A stretch of DNA of 64,000 bases from Epilithonimonas arachidiradicis (lineage in GTDB: Bacteria > Bacteroidota > Bacteroidia > Flavobacteriales > Weeksellaceae): the NCBI RefSeq assembly GCF_003610695.1, contig NZ_RAQH01000004.1, positions 62,001 through 126,000 of the forward strand, given 5' to 3'. Below the pieces are notes generated by a model, which made no database searches, was not told the origin of the DNA, and was given only the letters and a program-made list of their open reading frames with translations. Both the position numbers and the translations under genes were made by a program. Below, in pieces: positions 1-8,546 of the stretch; positions within the stretch are counted from its first letter, which is position 1, and each line of letters starts with the position of its first letter.

Positions 1-2
1 AT

Positions 3-623
3 TTCAACATCAGAAGCTTAAAAAGCGAAGTAGAGCCGATGATATTCTTCCACTACAGAGAAACTTCCTGGAAACGGTATAATGTCAGTAATATTCAATT
101 GAAATTAAAAGCAGACGATATCGACGGAACTGTTAAAAGATTGAAAAATTATTGGCAGAATAATGTAGAACCGGGTTATCCGTTTGATTCTTATTTTATT
201 GATAAGCAATTTGCCAAAACTTTTGAAACTTATCAGAAACAGCAGACACTTTTCACCATCCTGAACGCAATGGTTTTGATGGTAGCTTTATTAGGATTAT
301 TTGCTTTGTCTTCATTAATGATTGAGCAGAAACTGAAAGATGTGGCGATTAGAAAAACGTTGGGCGCATCAGACGGAACTTTAATTTTTGTTTTGACGAA
401 ACAATTTCTTTGGATTACGTTAATTGCGGTTCTAATAAGTATTCCGATCAGTTATTATCTGATGAACGAATGGCTGAAAGATTTTGCCTACCGAATCGAT
501 ATGCCGGTCTTACCATTCATCCTGAGTATGATTTTATTATTGATACTGACTTTTGCAGTCGTAAGTATCAAAGCTTATGAGGCAACAAAAGTGAATTTAG
601 TTAAATATTTGAAATACGAATAA
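3..623 (+). CDS. ABC transporter permease, FtsX/MacB type (5' end outside window)
   Basis: This is the C-terminal part of a large inner-membrane ABC permease whose start lies before the window; the reading frame is open from base 3. The visible part holds the end of the periplasmic MacB-like domain and the last FtsX domain with three predicted membrane segments (starting near bases 258, 411 and 510). The sequence between segments carries the cytoplasmic coupling region typical of FtsX proteins (EQKLKDVAIRKTLGAS). It is nearly identical at DNA level to the end of the next gene, so the two are recent tandem paralogues. The family moves peptides, lipids or drugs out of the inner membrane with a separate ATPase; no ATPase gene is visible next to it, so it may lie upstream. 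Substrate unknown. Confidence 0.9.
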   Translation, partial: FNIRSLKSEVEPMIFFHYRETSWKRYNVSNIQLKLKADDIDGTVKRLKNYWQNNVEPGYPFDSYFIDKQFAKTFETYQKQQTLFTILNAMVLMVALLGLFALSSLMIEQKLKDVAIRKTLGASDGTLIFVLTKQFLWITLIAVLISIPISYYLMNEWLKDFAYRIDMPVLPFILSMILLLILTFAVVSIKAYEATKVNLVKYLKYE

Positions 624-716
624 AGATGGAAGCTAGAAGATAGATGCTGGAAGTTTTTCCATATAATAATTAACATCCATCTCCCCTCATCCATCTTCCA
701 ACCTAAAAACGAAACT
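624..716 (+). repeat. 93-bp intergenic repeat, copy 1
   Basis: The whole spacer between the first two permease genes recurs at 3132-3224 with only two base differences. It is purine-rich at its left (agatggaagctagaag) and pyrimidine-rich at its right (catcttccaacc), so the two ends can fold back on each other. The next gene's ATG follows directly. Confidence 0.95.
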
Positions 717-3131
717 ATGCTAAACAACTGGCTCAAAATAGCATTCATCAATTACAAAAAAAACTGGCTTTCCACCATCATTAATTTGTTTGGATTAACG
801 ATTGGACTGACAGGATTTATGCTCATCCTGATGCATTGGAATGATGAAGAATCCTACGAAAGATGGAATCCAAAAAAGGAAAACATCTACGCTTTCCAAA
901 CTCACAACAAAGCAGAAAATACCTACGGAAATAATATTTCTGTTCCAATGGCAGAGCGTGCTGTAAAAGTGATTCCGGAGGTTAAGGATTTTGTCTTGTT
1001 CAATGGCTCGGGGATGGGTTATAAAATGACCACGAAAGTCAAAACCGTTTATCAGGGTGAAGGAATGTCGGCTTCAGAAAGTTTTTTTAATTTCTTCCCG
1101 TTCAGATTGGTCTCCGGAAGCTATAAAGATGCTTTGAAGGGTGATAAAGTAATGGCACTTTCCACAAAAGCAGCCAAAAATCTCTTCGGTAAAACCAATG
1201 TTGCAGGAGAAACTGTGAAAATCAATAATAAAAGTTTTGTTGTAACCGCAGTTTATGAATTGCCTGAAGCGAACAGCCAGATAAAACCGGATTTTATCTT
1301 CTCGCCGTATGAGCAGATGAAGGGTGATAAAGAACAGTGGGGGAATTTCAATTACGGCTGTTTCTTTTTGCTGAAACCCGGAACAGATGTAGAAGCTTTA
1401 CAACAGAAATTCTACGACAATATCTTTTTGTACCGAGCAAAAATCAGTGCGCAAGGTGCAGGGGTTACACCTCAAAAATATCTGGAACTGTATGGTCCTA
1501 CAGGAAGTTTGTTTACGCCGATTGACAAGATAAAACTGCACGCCAAAGCCTCTTGGTTTGGAAATGGAGATTTCAAAACGATGATGATTCTGTTTACGCT
1601 TTCTGTTTTGATTGTTGTTTTATCAGCCATTAATTTTATTAATCTGAAAACCGCTCAGGCATCTCAGCGTGCTAAAGAAATCGGCGTCAGAAAAGCAATT
1701 GGAAGTACCAAATCCAATCTTGTTCTTCAGTTTTTGTTGGAAACTTTTGTGATTTGTTTGGCGTCATATCTTTTGTCTTTGGCTTTAACAGAGCTTCTTT
1801 TACCAAGCTTCAACAAGTTTTACAACAAGGAAATCGTGATGAATGACTGGCATATTTACTTCTATTCATTCTTGATGGTTTTGGCGGTTACATTGATTTC
1901 GGGATTGATTCCTGCTACTTATCTAGCCAACTTCAAAGCTATTGAAACTTTGAAAGGAAATTTCGCCAGAAGTAAACACGGTATTTGGCTACGAAACGGG
2001 ATTTTGACATTGCAATTAATCATTTCGTCATTCTTTATCATTGGTGGTTTAATCGTTAACAAACAGGTGAAATATATGATGGATAAAGACTTGGGCTTCA
2101 GCGGAAAGCAGGTTTTCCTGATTAATTTCAGTGAAAATAGCGACAAGCCCTGGCTGAAATATGAGCGCATCAAAAATGAAATGAGAAAAATAGAAGGTGT
2201 TGCCGATGTGTCTTACGGAGAAGCGGTTCCGGGAAGCGGGAGATTCAGCAATTCTAATATAGATTATATGGATAAAAGCATCTTTGCGCAGCACGGTTCT
2301 ATGGATTATAATTACCTCCAGTTTATGGATGTGAAGCTTAAAAAAGGACGTTGGCTCAATCCGGATCTTGCTTCCGATACTATTACCAATGTCTTGGTCA
2401 ATGAAGCTTTTGTGAACAAATTCGGTTGGACGGATGATCAGGCATTTAAGAATGAAGTTCGCCCGGGATTCGATAACAGACCTTACCATATTGTAGGGAT
2501 TGTAAAGGATTTCAACGTTCTGAATCCCCGAAGAGCTATTGAACCCATTGTATTTTTCCATTACAGGGAAACAGACTGGAAACGATATAATGTCTATAAC
2601 ATTCAGCTGAAAATAAAACCGGACAATATCGATGGAACGGTAAAAAGAATAAAGTCTTATTGGCAGAAAAATGTAGAGCCTGGTTATCCTTTTGATTCTT
2701 ATTTTATCGATAAAAAATTCGCTGAAAGTTTTGTTAAATATCAGAAACAACAGACACTTTTCACCATCCTGAACGCAATGGTTTTGATGGTTGCTTTATT
2801 AGGATTATTCGCGTTGTCATCATTAATGATCGAGCAGAAGCTGAAAGATGTGGCGATCAGAAAAACTTTAGGCGCATCAGACGGAAATTTAATTTTTGGG
2901 TTGACGAAGCAATTTCTTTGGATTACGTTCATTGCAGTTTTAATAAGTATTCCGATCAGTTATTATCTGATGAACGAATGGCTCAAGGATTTCGATTACC
3001 GAATTGATATGCCGGTTTTCCCGTTCGTCCTTAGTTTGATTTCTCTATTGATACTGACTTTTGCAGTTGTAAGTATCAAAGCTTATCAGGCGACGAAGGT
3101 GAATTTGGTAAAATACCTGAAATATGAATAA
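717..3131 (+). CDS. ABC transporter permease, FtsX/MacB type, tandem paralogue
   Basis: Full-length 804-residue inner-membrane permease with two FtsX units. One membrane segment lies near residues 18-40, followed by a large extracytoplasmic MacB-type domain (about 45-285). Then come four segments (about 288-310, 340-363, 379-405, 428-449), a second extracytoplasmic domain (450-680) and three last segments (681-705, 735-758, 770-792). Each FtsX unit carries the coupling motif that meets the ATPase (RAKEIGVRKAIGSTKSN and LKDVAIRKTLGASDG). It is the middle of three tandem paralogues and ends 93 bp before the third. The run goes on to a GLPGLI protein and a TolC channel, which suggests export across both membranes. 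Substrate cannot be told from sequence. Confidence 0.92.
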   Translation: MLNNWLKIAFINYKKNWLSTIINLFGLTIGLTGFMLILMHWNDEESYERWNPKKENIYAFQTHNKAENTYGNNISVPMAERAVKVIPEVKDFVLFNGSGMGYKMTTKVKTVYQGEGMSASESFFNFFPFRLVSGSYKDALKGDKVMALSTKAAKNLFGKTNVAGETVKINNKSFVVTAVYELPEANSQIKPDFIFSPYEQMKGDKEQWGNFNYGCFFLLKPGTDVEALQQKFYDNIFLYRAKISAQGAGVTPQKYLELYGPTGSLFTPIDKIKLHAKASWFGNGDFKTMMILFTLSVLIVVLSAINFINLKTAQASQRAKEIGVRKAIGSTKSNLVLQFLLETFVICLASYLLSLALTELLLPSFNKFYNKEIVMNDWHIYFYSFLMVLAVTLISGLIPATYLANFKAIETLKGNFARSKHGIWLRNGILTLQLIISSFFIIGGLIVNKQVKYMMDKDLGFSGKQVFLINFSENSDKPWLKYERIKNEMRKIEGVADVSYGEAVPGSGRFSNSNIDYMDKSIFAQHGSMDYNYLQFMDVKLKKGRWLNPDLASDTITNVLVNEAFVNKFGWTDDQAFKNEVRPGFDNRPYHIVGIVKDFNVLNPRRAIEPIVFFHYRETDWKRYNVYNIQLKIKPDNIDGTVKRIKSYWQKNVEPGYPFDSYFIDKKFAESFVKYQKQQTLFTILNAMVLMVALLGLFALSSLMIEQKLKDVAIRKTLGASDGNLIFGLTKQFLWITFIAVLISIPISYYLMNEWLKDFDYRIDMPVFPFVLSLISLLILTFAVVSIKAYQATKVNLVKYLKYE

Positions 3132-3224
3132 AGATGGAAGCTAGAAGATGGATGCTGGAAGTTTTTCCATATAATAATTAACATCCATCTTCCCTCATCC
3201 ATCTTCCAACCTAAAAACGAAACT
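3132..3224 (+). repeat. 93-bp intergenic repeat, copy 2
   Basis: Matches 624-716 at 91 of 93 positions. In this copy 3144-3154 (gaagatggatg) is perfectly complementary to 3182-3192, so the transcript could form an 11-bp stem between the second and third permease genes. It has no clear T-tract and is more likely a processing, pausing or recombination site than a terminator. Confidence 0.95.
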
Positions 3225-5660
3225 ATGTTAAAAAACTGGCTCAAAATAGCATTCATCAACTACAGAAAAAACTGGCTTTCCACCATCATCAATATTTTGG
3301 GATTGAGTGTAGGGCTGTGTGTATTCTTATTGATATTTATCCATTGGCAGGATGAGAAATCTTACGAGCAGCATAATCCTAATAAGGACAAGATCTATTT
3401 TATAGAAAATGGAAATGCTTCTTTTGGGATTATGCCTTCTTCCAGTTATCCGGAATTGACAGTTTCCAAAGAGAAGTTTTCTGAGATAGAAGATTATGCG
3501 ATTGCCAATTCTTGGAGCCATTACAAGACAAGACTGATTGCAGGGAAGAATTCAGCTTATACTTCATCTTGCCGTGCTTCGGGTTCTTATTTTGATTTTT
3601 TTCCATTCGAAAGAATTGCGGGAAGTTTCAAAAATGCCATCAGTGATGATAATAAAATGGCTCTTTCTGTGGAAACTGCAAAGTCATTATTCGGAGACGA
3701 GTATCAGAATTGTATTGGCAAAACGGTTAAAATTGATGATTCCCAGAATAAAGAATATGTGATTACGGCAGTTTATAAAAACCCTGCAGAAAATTCTGTT
3801 TTCAAACCTGGTTTTATAATGAAACATCCTGATATTGGAAAACAGAATAATTCGCAATGGACCAATTACAGTTATATAGGTTATTTCAAAATTAAACCAG
3901 GGACTGATATTCAAAATTTGGAGAAAAAACTTTCCGACCAGCAGGCTGCTCAGGAAAGGATTTTGTCAGAAAAATGGGGCGAGAAATATGATGAAAAAAA
4001 TAGTGCGAAAGTTTATTTGACACCAATCAGCAAAATGAAATTGGAGGCCAAAAGTGAAGGTGTGCAGAAAGGTGATAAAAAATCAATTATAATTTTATTG
4101 AGTTTATCTGCATTAATTTTGTTGCTGTCGGGAATTAATTTAATCAATTTGAAAACGGCGCAGGCTTCTCAAAGAGCTAAAGAAGTGGGTGTGAGAAAAG
4201 TGGTTGGAAGTACAAAATCGAAACTGGTTTTACAGTTCTTATTGGAAACATTCATGATTTGTTTTGTAGCTTATATTGTCGCTTTTGCAATGGTTGAACT
4301 TCTGCTTCCCACGTATAACAAATTCCTCAACAAAGAAATCAAACTAAATGACCCGAATCTATTTATCTACACAGGATTATTATTGATTGTTTTTTCCTTG
4401 ATTTCAGGTTTGATTCCGGCACTTTACCTTGCTAATTTCAAACCAATCAACACTTTGAAAGGCAATTTCGCCAGAAGCCGACACGGTATTTGGCTAAGAA
4501 ATTCTATTCTGACTTTGCAGTTGATTATCTCATCATTTTTCATTATTTGTTCTTTGGTTATTCATACTCAGGTCAATTATATGATGAATAAAGATTTGGG
4601 ATTCAAAGGAGACCAAGTCATTAATATTCAATTCAAAAAAACGGATTGGCAGAATGATTATAATTCAAAAAAATATATCCGACTGAAAAATGAAGTTTCA
4701 AAAATAGCAGGCGTTGAAGACATCACGGGTTCTATCAACTCCATAGGTATGGGATTTTCGAATGCTTCCGTTGTAAGAAGTGCATTAGATACACTCAAGT
4801 CAGTGGAAAATGTTATCGTAGGTGCAATTGATTATAATTATTTCAAATTCTACAAAATCAAATTTGCTTCCGGGCGAGATATGGATTTGCGTTTTGCTTC
4901 TGACACGATTTCCGGAGCGATTGCTAATGAGACTTTTATCAAAAAAATGGGCTGGAATCAGAATCAGGCGCTTGGAAAAGAATTGATTACAGGTTGGGAA
5001 GAAAAAGGTCACAATTATAAAATCATTGGTGTTGTCAAGGATTTCTATATGACGGGAATGGATAAACCGATTGAACCAATGGTGTTTTTCAATTATGATA
5101 GAAACTGGGCAAAAAATAATATGGGAAATCTCCAGATAAAAATCTCAGGTAATGATATCAATGGAACCCTTGAACGAATCAAAGAATTCTGGACAACTAA
5201 AGCAGAACCTGGTTATCCTTACGATTTTGAATTTGTAGATAAACAATTTGCTAAAACATATGAGAAATTCCAGAAGCAGCAGACCTTGTTCACCACTTTG
5301 AACATTGTGGTTCTGGTGATTGCATTGTTGGGACTATTCGCTTTATCATCATTATTAATAGAGCAAAAACTAAAAGATGTTGCCATCAAAAAAACTCTTG
5401 GCGCCGATGAAAAAACAATCGTTTGGGATTTGACTAAAAGGTTCTTATTGATTTGTGTGATAGCAGTTTTAATCAGTATGCCTTTCGGATATTATGCAAT
5501 GAATGAATGGCTGAAAGATTTTGCTTACAGAATCGATATGCCGGTTTGGCCTTACGTTTTGAGTTTACTTTTATTATTGATTTTAACATTTGTAGTCGTA
5601 AGTTTCAAAGCTTACCGAGCAACCAAAATCAACCTTGTTAAATACTTGAAATACGAATAA
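3225..5660 (+). CDS. ABC transporter permease, FtsX/MacB type, third tandem copy
   Basis: An 811-residue permease with the same two-FtsX layout as the preceding gene. Its first 25 codons and its membrane and coupling segments (RAKEVGVRKVVGSTKSK, LKDVAIKKTLGADEK) match closely, while its extracytoplasmic domains are clearly diverged. That is the pattern expected if the paralogues keep a shared membrane core but differ in substrate or partner recognition. The stop codon is followed after one base by the ATG of the GLPGLI gene, so the two are almost certainly co-translated. Confidence 0.92.
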   Translation: MLKNWLKIAFINYRKNWLSTIINILGLSVGLCVFLLIFIHWQDEKSYEQHNPNKDKIYFIENGNASFGIMPSSSYPELTVSKEKFSEIEDYAIANSWSHYKTRLIAGKNSAYTSSCRASGSYFDFFPFERIAGSFKNAISDDNKMALSVETAKSLFGDEYQNCIGKTVKIDDSQNKEYVITAVYKNPAENSVFKPGFIMKHPDIGKQNNSQWTNYSYIGYFKIKPGTDIQNLEKKLSDQQAAQERILSEKWGEKYDEKNSAKVYLTPISKMKLEAKSEGVQKGDKKSIIILLSLSALILLLSGINLINLKTAQASQRAKEVGVRKVVGSTKSKLVLQFLLETFMICFVAYIVAFAMVELLLPTYNKFLNKEIKLNDPNLFIYTGLLLIVFSLISGLIPALYLANFKPINTLKGNFARSRHGIWLRNSILTLQLIISSFFIICSLVIHTQVNYMMNKDLGFKGDQVINIQFKKTDWQNDYNSKKYIRLKNEVSKIAGVEDITGSINSIGMGFSNASVVRSALDTLKSVENVIVGAIDYNYFKFYKIKFASGRDMDLRFASDTISGAIANETFIKKMGWNQNQALGKELITGWEEKGHNYKIIGVVKDFYMTGMDKPIEPMVFFNYDRNWAKNNMGNLQIKISGNDINGTLERIKEFWTTKAEPGYPYDFEFVDKQFAKTYEKFQKQQTLFTTLNIVVLVIALLGLFALSSLLIEQKLKDVAIKKTLGADEKTIVWDLTKRFLLICVIAVLISMPFGYYAMNEWLKDFAYRIDMPVWPYVLSLLLLLILTFVVVSFKAYRATKINLVKYLKYE

Positions 5661-5661
5661 A

Positions 5662-6483
5662 ATGAAAAAAATAATCATCTTAACATTTACATTAATTATC
5701 AATCTGTTTTCCGCACAGACCAACAGATTCATTTACGAAATGGAAATGAAACTTAAGGATAAACCAATGAAAATGAATATGGTTTTGGACATTGATAAAG
5801 ATTATACAAAATTTTACGATTACGATTTTCTAAAAAATGATTCTATCAGCAAGAAAACCGGAGAAAATTGGCAAACTAATACACAATCTGACCAGTTGAT
5901 TCTGAGAAAAGCTAACTCCAACGAGAACAGAGCTTTTCACGACAATATGTTCGATTATTTTGTCATTGATTCCAAAGACGAAATGAATTGGAAAATCGAA
6001 AAGGAAACTAAGAAAAATGCTGAATATTCATTACAAAAAGCAACCACGGATTTCGGCGGAAGAAAATGGACTGCTTGGTTTTGTTCAGCCATTCCTTTTC
6101 ACGAAGGACCTTACAAATTCAGAGGTTTGCCAGGATTAATTTTCGAACTGCAGGATGATAAAGGTGATTACAATTACACATTGTCAAAAAGCATCAATCT
6201 TCCGGAGACTTTCGTAACCACTAATTTTCTGGAAACCCATTATGGGAATCAGCCTGTGAAAGTCAATTTGAAACAATTCCAAAAAGTAAAGCTCGATTAT
6301 TACAGTGACCCGGTTGCCGAGATGAGAAATAATCTTAAAACTGGCGGAACAGTGATTATTGGAGGAGAGAAAATCACAAGTCAAGAACAGCTGGACCAGA
6401 AAAGAAAATTTATTCAGGAGAGCATCAAAAATTATTATAATCCGATAGAATTAGACAAAGCGATTCCATATCCCAAAAATTAA
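5662..6483 (+). CDS. GLPGLI family secreted protein
   Basis: A 273-residue exported protein of the GLPGLI family (a Bacteroidota-specific family of unknown function). It has a signal peptide of about 19 residues ending in FSAQ, and the family motif GLPGLIFELQDD near residues 155-166, preceded by a WTAWF segment. It starts one base after the permease stop codon and 21 bp before a TolC-like gene, so it sits inside an ABC efflux operon. A periplasmic or surface role linked to that exporter is an inference from position only. Confidence 0.9.
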   Translation: MKKIIILTFTLIINLFSAQTNRFIYEMEMKLKDKPMKMNMVLDIDKDYTKFYDYDFLKNDSISKKTGENWQTNTQSDQLILRKANSNENRAFHDNMFDYFVIDSKDEMNWKIEKETKKNAEYSLQKATTDFGGRKWTAWFCSAIPFHEGPYKFRGLPGLIFELQDDKGDYNYTLSKSINLPETFVTTNFLETHYGNQPVKVNLKQFQKVKLDYYSDPVAEMRNNLKTGGTVIIGGEKITSQEQLDQKRKFIQESIKNYYNPIELDKAIPYPKN

Positions 6484-6504
6484 AATTGTCAACGACAAAC
6501 TATT

Positions 6505-7794
6505 ATGAAAAAAATACTCTTCATATTATTAATCAATCTTCTTCCCGCTCAGCAGAGTTGGACACTCCAACAATGTCTGGATTATGCTTCAGCCAATCAT
6601 CCATTGGTAAAACAATCTGCGGTTAATATTCAGAAAAATGAAAGACAGATTTCTGCCGCAAAAGGAATGCTGTTACCGTCTGTGGATGCTGGAGTCAATC
6701 ATAATTATAATTTCGGAAACGGAATCAATCAGCAGAATAACCAGCGTGAAGCCATCAATACGCAAACGGATAATCTCTATGCACAGGCTAATTGGGAACT
6801 GTTGAACTGGAGAAATTATCTTAATATTTCTTTGTCCAAAATCAACAAGGAAAGTTCGACTTTCAAAATGAAACAGGCTCAGAATGAAGTTAGACTGAAT
6901 GTCATTCAGATGTTTTTCACTTATCAGAACAGCAAAAGCTGGCTCGAGGTTTTAGAAACACAGCTTTCCGGAATCGAAGACCAAATTAAACGCACGGAGA
7001 AAGAAGTGGAAATAGGCAATCGTCCCAAAAGTGATATTTACGATATCAAAGCCAACCTTGGAACAATGCAGGAACAATGGGTTTCTGCGAAAAATCAGAG
7101 GGACCTTTCTAAAATTAATTTATTAAATTCTTTGGCGATTACAAAAGATACGCTGGATTTTACAATAGCCGAAGAAAATCTGGCAAGTTCAAATTTTAAC
7201 GATGCTAATTTCATCCAAAATCTTCTGGAAAAAAATCCGGCTTATCAAACGACTCTCGCAGAAATCAAAGCCCAGCAGAAAAGCGTAGAAGTTGCAAAAT
7301 CTGGCTATTTGCCAACCTTGAACGGCTCTTACATCTGGTCAAGTTTTTATAACAAAGTCTTGGGACAGCCAGCTCCGTCCAATTTTTCAGACCAAATCAA
7401 AACCAACAAAAACCAGCAATTAAGTTTCGGACTCAATATTCCGATTTTCAACAAACTGCAGGTTAAAAACAATGTCGAGATTGCCAAACTGAATGTCATC
7501 AATTCCAATTATGATAAAGATATTGTGATTAATGATTTGACAAAAAGCATCAATTCCATCAAAGCCCAATTCCTGAATGCCCAGGAAAAATACAATCTTT
7601 TGGAAGCCAATTTCGAAAACCAAAAATTATCATTCCAAAAATCCGAAGAAAAATACAAAGAAGGATTAATGGATGCCTACACATTTTTCGTCGTCCGAAA
7701 TAACTGGCTACAGGCGAATTATAATTTGATTAACAGCAAAAATGATGTTGTCCAGCAGACAGAGCTGCTTAAAGTTTTTGAAGCTGGCTTATAA
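6505..7794 (+). CDS. TolC family outer-membrane efflux channel
   Basis: A 429-residue outer-membrane channel subunit with a short signal peptide (to about LLPAQ) and two repeats of the OEP domain, built from long helices and strands. The opening WTLQQCLDYASANHP is the classic TolC-family start of the mature protein. It is the last gene of the permease/GLPGLI run and probably forms the trans-periplasmic exit duct. No periplasmic adaptor gene is seen in this cluster; it may lie upstream of the window. A second TolC-like gene is encoded at 15585-16946. Confidence 0.92.
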   Translation: MKKILFILLINLLPAQQSWTLQQCLDYASANHPLVKQSAVNIQKNERQISAAKGMLLPSVDAGVNHNYNFGNGINQQNNQREAINTQTDNLYAQANWELLNWRNYLNISLSKINKESSTFKMKQAQNEVRLNVIQMFFTYQNSKSWLEVLETQLSGIEDQIKRTEKEVEIGNRPKSDIYDIKANLGTMQEQWVSAKNQRDLSKINLLNSLAITKDTLDFTIAEENLASSNFNDANFIQNLLEKNPAYQTTLAEIKAQQKSVEVAKSGYLPTLNGSYIWSSFYNKVLGQPAPSNFSDQIKTNKNQQLSFGLNIPIFNKLQVKNNVEIAKLNVINSNYDKDIVINDLTKSINSIKAQFLNAQEKYNLLEANFENQKLSFQKSEEKYKEGLMDAYTFFVVRNNWLQANYNLINSKNDVVQQTELLKVFEAGL

Positions 7795-8160
7795 CATTTA
7801 GATTCACAATGTCAGTCTGAGTATTTCGACTACGCTCAATATAAACTACGTCGAAGACTTTCATCAAAAAATTCTTATTATTATTTTCTTATGAATCCTT
7901 CCGAAGACTCACACTTTGGAGGGATTTTTTATTTTACTCATTTTAGGCGCCTATTTCCGCTTCCTACTCCCGCTTTTTTTTGTCATTGCGAACAAAGTGA
8001 AGCAATCTGTTGAACTTTTGAACAATCGTAATAACAGGAATTGAGCTCCGTTCAAACCTAACGAAGTGGCTCATCGATTCCATAAAATAAATTATAAAGA
8101 CGAGATAAGTCTGGGCGCAGATTCGACATCAATACAACAATTATCCTAAAACACAATTTT

Positions 8161-8233
8161 GTCATTTCGTAGGAATCTAGACTGTTGAGATTGACTTCGT
8201 CGAACCACTTCGTTAGGTTTCCTACGGAATGAC
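8161..8233. repeat. Inverted repeat with embedded 31-bp element shared with 12420-12450
   Basis: The outer arms gtcatttcgtaggaa (8161-8175) and ttcctacggaatgac (8219-8233) are complementary at 14 of 15 positions. Between them, 8189-8219 reappears in opposite orientation at 12420-12450 with one mismatch. The element is a hairpin-forming dispersed intergenic repeat, not a gene. Confidence 0.85.
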
Positions 8234-8254
8234 GAACTGGATGTTTTAATTTTA

Positions 8255-8340
8255 TTTCTTTGATGAGCGAAGCGTCTTTGCGACCCTAAAAATATTTTCA
8301 ATAATAATAAAAAAATCTTTGCACTCTTTGCGTTCAAAAA
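8255..8340 (+). repeat. Dispersed ~80-bp intergenic repeat, copy 1
   Basis: This unit opens with tttgatgagcgaagcgtc, passes through attttcaataa in the middle and closes with ctctttgcgttcaaaaa. Related units lie at 8365-8439 and 26651-26732. All are in intergenic DNA in the same orientation. Confidence 0.8.
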
Positions 8341-8364
8341 TAAAAATTAATTCTAATTTTAATA

Positions 8365-8439
8365 TAAGCGAAGCGCCTCTGTGAACCCTAAAATGTTTTC
8401 AATCAATTAATAAAATCTTTATAAACTTTGTGTTCAAAA
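8365..8439 (+). repeat. Dispersed ~80-bp intergenic repeat, copy 2
   Basis: A more diverged copy of the unit at 8255-8340. It keeps gcgaagcgcctctg at the left, aaccctaaaatgttttcaat in the middle and ctttgtgttcaaaa at the right. It follows copy 1 after about 25 bases. Confidence 0.75.
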
Positions 8440-8546
8440 TCCCTCGCTTTTTAAATTTAAAAATCGCATTTTTGCAAACCTTCTCAAGCATAAATCAATG
8501 AAACGTCTAGACGTTCCATCTGACTTTAAAAACAATAAAAATTAAG

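Larger units (their letters stand above)
7795..8546. other. 752-bp gene-free spacer rich in intergenic repeats
   Basis: I see no credible gene here. It holds, in order, a degenerate copy of a cttcgac/gtcgaag inverted element (about 7809-7865), a stretch beginning cattgcgaacaaagtgaagc (7984), an inverted repeat at 8161-8233, and two copies of an 80-bp dispersed repeat (8255-8340 and 8365-8439). The last 70 bases probably hold the topB promoter. Short open frames overlapping these repeats were judged spurious. Confidence 0.8.

Noticed and set aside
2049-2750. 233-codon open frame on the minus strand
   Set aside because: It lies wholly inside the permease gene, has no recognisable domain and shows the composition of an antisense shadow.
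624-3224. Considered the tandem permeases as an insertion element
   Set aside because: No transposase or terminal repeats; the repeats are spacers between paralogous genes.
7984-8005. Considered the gcgaacaaagtgaagc stretch as a regulatory RNA
   Set aside because: It resembles common flavobacterial intergenic repeats and shows no stable fold by eye.
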